DNA from: Acidimicrobiaceae bacterium
GTDB taxonomy: Bacteria; Actinomycetota; Acidimicrobiia; Acidimicrobiales; RAAP-2
Length of the DNA: 9,503 nt
Direction of reading: 5' to 3'
Assembly: GCA_030838245.1 (NCBI GenBank)
Contig: JAUTXB010000265.1
Coordinates: 1-9,503 of the forward strand
The notes under the pieces are model-generated. The model was not told the DNA's origin. It did not search any database and saw only the letters and a list, made by a program, of their open reading frames with translations. This document shows positions 6,694 through 9,503 of this stretch, piece after piece; the stretch's first letter is position 1, and every line of letters begins with the position of its first letter. A program made the translations under genes and the position numbers.

Positions 6694-7728
6694 GTGAAAA
6701 CACCTACCGAACGACGTACCCCTAAGAGCGTGCGGCTGGTGGCCGCAGGCGCCCTACTTCCCCTGGCCCTGGTGCTCGGCACCGTTGTGTTGCCCGGCAC
6801 CGCCTCGGCGGCCGGCGGCTCGGTCTCCCTGGTGGCCTATTCGACGCCGAAGCCCGCCTACACGGTCCTGATCAAGGACTTCAACGCCACCAAGGCGGGC
6901 GCCGGGGTGACGTTCTCGCAGTCCTTCGGCGCCTCGGGCTCCCAGTCCACGGCCGTGACCTCTGGCCTCCCAGCCGACGTCGTCAACTTCTCTCTCGCTC
7001 CCGACATGACGAAGCTGGTGAAGGCGGGGATGGTCTCGTCGTCGTGGGACAAGGGTCCGACCAAGGGGATCGTCACCAACTCGATCGTCTCGTTCGTGGT
7101 CCGAAAGGGCAACCCGAAGAACATCAAGACTTGGGCCGACCTGGTGAAAAGCAACGTCAAGATCATCACCCCCAACCCCTTCAGCTCGGGCAGTGCCAAG
7201 TGGAATCTCATGGCCGCCTACGGGGCCCAGCTCGCCTTGGGCAAGACGGCGAAGCAGGCCACCGCCTACCTCACCCAGCTCTTGTCCCACACCGCGGCCC
7301 AGCCGAGCAGTGCCAGCAACGCCTTGCAGACCTTCGATTCCGGCGAGGGTGACGTACTCCTCGCCTACGAGGACGACGCCTTGTACGCACAACGCCAGGG
7401 CCAACCGATCACCATCGTCACGCCACCCCAGACGATCCTGATCCAGAACCCCATCGCCGTGACCACCAATGCAGCCAATCCGAGCTCGGCCAAGGCCTTC
7501 GTGGCCTACCTGCTCTCGCCGGCCGGGCAGAAGGTCTGGGGTCAGCAGGGATACCGCCCGGTGCTCCCCTCGGTCGCCGCCCAGTTCAAGTTCCCCACGC
7601 CCAAGAAGCTGTTCACCATCACCAGCCTCGGCGGTTGGACGAAGGTCAACACGGCCTTCTTCACGCCGGGAACCGGGACCGTGGCCAAGATCGAGCAAGG
7701 GCTGGGGGTCTCAACAGCCAGTGGCTGA
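6694..7728 (+). CDS. sbp: Sulfate ABC transporter substrate-binding protein
   Basis: A 344-residue exported binding protein of the Sbp/CysP family that captures sulfate (possibly thiosulfate) and delivers it to the CysT/CysW channel. The N-terminus is a Sec signal peptide: basic residues to R14, a hydrophobic core at about 15-35, and a likely signal peptidase I site after ASA at residue 39. There is no lipobox cysteine, and I see no cysteine in the whole protein. Family landmarks are QSFGASGSQSTAV (anion-binding loop, like QSHGGSGKQARAV in E. coli Sbp), LPADVVNFSL, FVVRKGNPKNIKTWADL, and PFSSGSAKWNL around W170 (compare PKTSGGARWN). The GTG start has AGGAA 8 nt upstream. The 3' end overlaps cysT by 8 nt, and it is the first gene of the operon. 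Sulfate versus thiosulfate cannot be decided by eye. Confidence 0.92.
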   Translation: MKTPTERRTPKSVRLVAAGALLPLALVLGTVVLPGTASAAGGSVSLVAYSTPKPAYTVLIKDFNATKAGAGVTFSQSFGASGSQSTAVTSGLPADVVNFSLAPDMTKLVKAGMVSSSWDKGPTKGIVTNSIVSFVVRKGNPKNIKTWADLVKSNVKIITPNPFSSGSAKWNLMAAYGAQLALGKTAKQATAYLTQLLSHTAAQPSSASNALQTFDSGEGDVLLAYEDDALYAQRQGQPITIVTPPQTILIQNPIAVTTNAANPSSAKAFVAYLLSPAGQKVWGQQGYRPVLPSVAAQFKFPTPKKLFTITSLGGWTKVNTAFFTPGTGTVAKIEQGLGVSTASG

Positions 7729-8590
7729 CGTCGCCGTTCGTCCGGGGGCACCCGGGCCATCGATCACCGGCGGCGGGATCCGTCATACCCTCCGACGGGC
7801 CGGGAGGCCGGCCCTCAGGGCCACCGGTCCGACGTTGATCGTCACCTACCTCAGCTTGCTGGTGCTGCTGCCCATCGCGGCTGTGTTGTCCAAGGGATTC
7901 ACCAACGGGTTCGGGTCCTTCTGGCGTGCGGTCAGCCAACCCGAGGCGGTCGCCGCCCTGAAGCTGACCCTGATCTGCTCGCTGCTGGTGGCCGTGTTCA
8001 ATTCGGTGGCCGGCCTGGTCATCGCCTGGGTGCTGGTCCGCGACGAGTTCCCGGGGAAGCGGCTGGTCAGCGCGGTAATCGATCTGCCCTTCGCCCTCCC
8101 CACGGTGGTGGCCGGCCTGACCCTGCTCACCCTCTACGGGCCGAACAGCCCCTTCGGCCTCAACGTGGCCGACACCCGGATCGGCATCGTGTTCGCCCTG
8201 GCCTTCGTGACCCTCCCGTTCTGCGTCCGGTCGGTACAGCCGGTACTGGCCGAGCTCGACCGCGAGACCGAAGAGGCGGCCTCCTCCCTCGGCGCTACGT
8301 CGGCCGGCGTGCTGCGTCGGGTCATCCTGCCCAGCGTGGCGCCGGCCATGCTGGCCGGCGCCGGGCTCGCCTTCGCCCGGGCCATCGGGGAGTTCGGTTC
8401 GGTGGTCCTCATCTCCGGCAACCTCCCGTTCAAGACCGAGGTGGCGTCGTCGTGGATCTTCAGCCTGACCCAGAGCGACCAGCTGTCGGCGGCGGCGGCC
8501 ATCTCGACGGTGCTGATCCTGATCGCCTTGCTCGTGCTCGGCGGCATCGGAGTGCTGCGACGTCGGTTCGATGTCAGTGAGGCCATATGA
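7721..8590 (+). CDS. cysT: Sulfate ABC transporter permease CysT
   Basis: A 289-residue inner-membrane permease forming half of the sulfate channel. After a polar N-terminus of about 36 residues, about six hydrophobic helices follow. The cytoplasmic EAA loop that docks on the ATPase is [20 protein letters not shown] from residue 185, followed by [25 protein letters not shown], which is specific to CysT (E. coli has ALGEYGSVVFIAGNLP). I chose the GTG at 7721, inside the last codons of sbp, because the polar leader and length then fit the family. The frame is open further upstream, but that part only shadows sbp. A G-rich run lies about 12 nt before the GTG; with the 8-nt overlap, translational coupling is likely. 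It ends in an ATGA overlap with cysW. Confidence 0.93.
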   Translation: MADVAVRPGAPGPSITGGGIRHTLRRAGRPALRATGPTLIVTYLSLLVLLPIAAVLSKGFTNGFGSFWRAVSQPEAVAALKLTLICSLLVAVFNSVAGLVIAWVLVRDEFPGKRLVSAVIDLPFALPTVVAGLTLLTLYGPNSPFGLNVADTRIGIVFALAFVTLPFCVRSVQPVLAELDRETEEAASSLGATSAGVLRRVILPSVAPAMLAGAGLAFARAIGEFGSVVLISGNLPFKTEVASSWIFSLTQSDQLSAAAAISTVLILIALLVLGGIGVLRRRFDVSEAI

Positions 8591-9474
8591 AGTCGCGATG
8601 GCGGTTGCCCCTCCGCGTGGCCGCACTCGGCTATCTCGCCCTGCTCGTAGTCGTCCCGGTCGGTTCGGTGTTCTACCGGGCCTTCGAGCACGGGTTCCTG
8701 GCCGCCTGGGACGCGGTGACCACACCCGATGCCGTGCACGCCCTGTGGTTGACCATTGTGGTCGTCCTCATCGCCGTGCCCCTGAACACGGTGTTCGGCG
8801 TGGGCGTCTCGATCATCCTGGCCCGCCACCGCTTCCGGGGGGCATGGTTGCTCGACGCCTTCGTCGACCTCCCGCTGGCCATTTCGCCGGTGGTGATCGG
8901 ACTGGCCCTGGTCCTGGTGTACGGCAAGACCGGTTGGTTCGGAAACTGGCTGGCCGCCCACGGCATCGAGATCATCTTCTCCCTGCCGGGCATCGTGGCC
9001 GCGTCGGCCATCGTCGCCCTTCCCTATGTGGTGCGGGAGGTCCTCCCTGTGCTCCAGGAGATCGGCACCGACCAGGAGCAGGCGGCAACCACCCTGGGTG
9101 CGACCGCGTTCACCGCCTTCCGCCGCATCACCCTGCCGTCGATCAGGCGCAGCCTGGCCTACGGCGTGACCCTCACCACGGCCCGAGTCCTGGGCGAGTT
9201 CGGGGCGGTCATCGTGGTATCCGGCGCCGTGGCCGGAAGAACCCAGACCCTGACGCTGTTCATCCAGGACGGCATCGACAATTTGAACACCACCGGCGCC
9301 TATGCCGGTGCGGTCATCCTTGCCCTCATCGCCCTCGTGGTCCTGACCGTGCTGGGTGCCGACAGCGAAGGGAGGAAAGCGAAATGGCGATCACCATCAC
9401 GTCAGTCTCCAAGCGATTCGGAGATGCCGTTGCTCTCGACGACGTCAACCTCGATGTCCCCGATGGATCACTGA
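8587..9474 (+). CDS. cysW: Sulfate ABC transporter permease CysW (C-terminus runs into cysA)
   Basis: A 295-residue inner-membrane permease that pairs with CysT. It begins with ATG in a 4-nt ATGA overlap with the cysT stop. About six hydrophobic segments are visible. The EAA loop is [21 protein letters not shown] from residue 164, followed by [24 protein letters not shown], the CysW-type signature, and a last helix ending near VVLTVLG (about residue 258). Beyond that the frame continues for some 37 residues that are Ser/Pro-rich and unlike a membrane protein, and its stop at 9472-9474 lies 91 nt inside cysA. Total length resembles E. coli CysW (291), which also has a polar tail, so this may be genuine, but a frameshift in the sequence is equally possible. 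The permease body is secure; the 3' end is doubtful. Confidence 0.88.
   Translation: MKSRWRLPLRVAALGYLALLVVVPVGSVFYRAFEHGFLAAWDAVTTPDAVHALWLTIVVVLIAVPLNTVFGVGVSIILARHRFRGAWLLDAFVDLPLAISPVVIGLALVLVYGKTGWFGNWLAAHGIEIIFSLPGIVAASAIVALPYVVREVLPVLQEIGTDQEQAATTLGATAFTAFRRITLPSIRRSLAYGVTLTTARVLGEFGAVIVVSGAVAGRTQTLTLFIQDGIDNLNTTGAYAGAVILALIALVVLTVLGADSEGRKAKWRSPSRQSPSDSEMPLLSTTSTSMSPMDH
9371..9375 (+). promoter_or_regulatory. Shine-Dalgarno site of cysA inside cysW
   Basis: GGAGG lies 8 nt before the ATG at 9384, within the open frame of cysW. It supports independent initiation of cysA at this ATG. Confidence 0.7.
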
Positions 9475-9503
9475 CCGCGCTGTTGGGTCCGAGCGGCGGG
9501 GGG
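9384..9503 (+). CDS. cysA: Sulfate ABC transporter ATP-binding protein CysA, N-terminal 40 codons (runs off right edge)
   Basis: The first 40 residues of an ABC ATPase, [20 protein letters not shown] then a typical beta-hairpin, ending in LLGPSGGG at 33-40, the start of the Walker A loop (GPSGxGK). F12 is at the place of the aromatic A-loop residue that stacks on adenine. It follows a sulfate binding protein and CysT and CysW in the standard order, so CysA is the natural assignment: the cytoplasmic motor of sulfate import. It starts with ATG behind GGAGG. Its 5' end overlaps the cysW frame by 91 nt, and its own frame has no stop for some distance upstream. The Walker B, signature and regulatory domains lie beyond the window. 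Confidence 0.88.
   Translation, partial: MAITITSVSKRFGDAVALDDVNLDVPDGSLTALLGPSGGG

Noticed and set aside
7469..7720. Upstream extension of the cysT frame over the end of sbp
   Set aside because: Arg/Ser/Pro-rich off-frame sequence overlapping a secure gene; the GTG at 7721 gives the normal CysT length.
6754..8725. Long minus-strand open frames opposite sbp and cysT
   Set aside because: Composition is that of antisense shadows and the plus-strand genes are secure family members.

Overview
The window is GC-rich, gene-dense bacterial DNA with many GTG and TTG starts, short intergenic gaps and overlapping genes. The eukaryote-like (type 2) isoleucyl-tRNA synthetase, the subfamily of Fpg/Nei glycosylase and the codon use fit a high-GC actinomycete. 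An Acidimicrobiia-like lineage is my guess from general resemblance, not something the sequence proves. I see no mobile element, rRNA, tRNA or CRISPR array. All genes look chromosomal and ordinary in composition.

Left block (1-3733, minus strand): ileS, starting at a TTG behind a good Shine-Dalgarno sequence, is followed with a 4-nt GTGA overlap by an FGGY-family sugar kinase that runs off the left edge. The synthetase carries the rearranged class I signature Gly-Leu-His-His in place of His-x-Gly-His, the most notable single feature here. A 126-bp divergent region (3734-3859) with a -10 box for ileS and a GC-rich hairpin separates it from the plus-strand genes.

Middle block (3860-6467, plus strand): an Fpg/Nei-family DNA glycosylase ending at a rho-independent terminator, then a TauE/SafE-family membrane transporter, then a RimJ/RimL-like GNAT acetyltransferase 28 bp further on. 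All three start with GTG and none has a recognisable Shine-Dalgarno sequence, so leaderless transcripts are possible.

Right block (6694 to the end, plus strand): a sulfate ABC importer operon in the order periplasmic-type binding protein, CysT permease, CysW permease, CysA ATPase (cut by the window end after 40 codons). The genes overlap by 8 nt (sbp/cysT), 4 nt (cysT/cysW) and 91 nt (cysW/cysA). The last overlap is unusual because no reading frame has a stop between the final CysW helix and the cysA start. The binding protein would capture extracellular sulfate, CysT and CysW form the channel, and CysA powers import by ATP hydrolysis. The nearby TauE/SafE protein may move sulfite or another sulfur compound, which would give the right half a sulfur theme, but that link is inference.

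I did not find a clearly new multi-gene system. The points most worth checking are the GXHH synthetase motif, the cysW/cysA junction, the possible leaderless cluster, and the Arg-to-Lys change in the glycosylase zinc finger.
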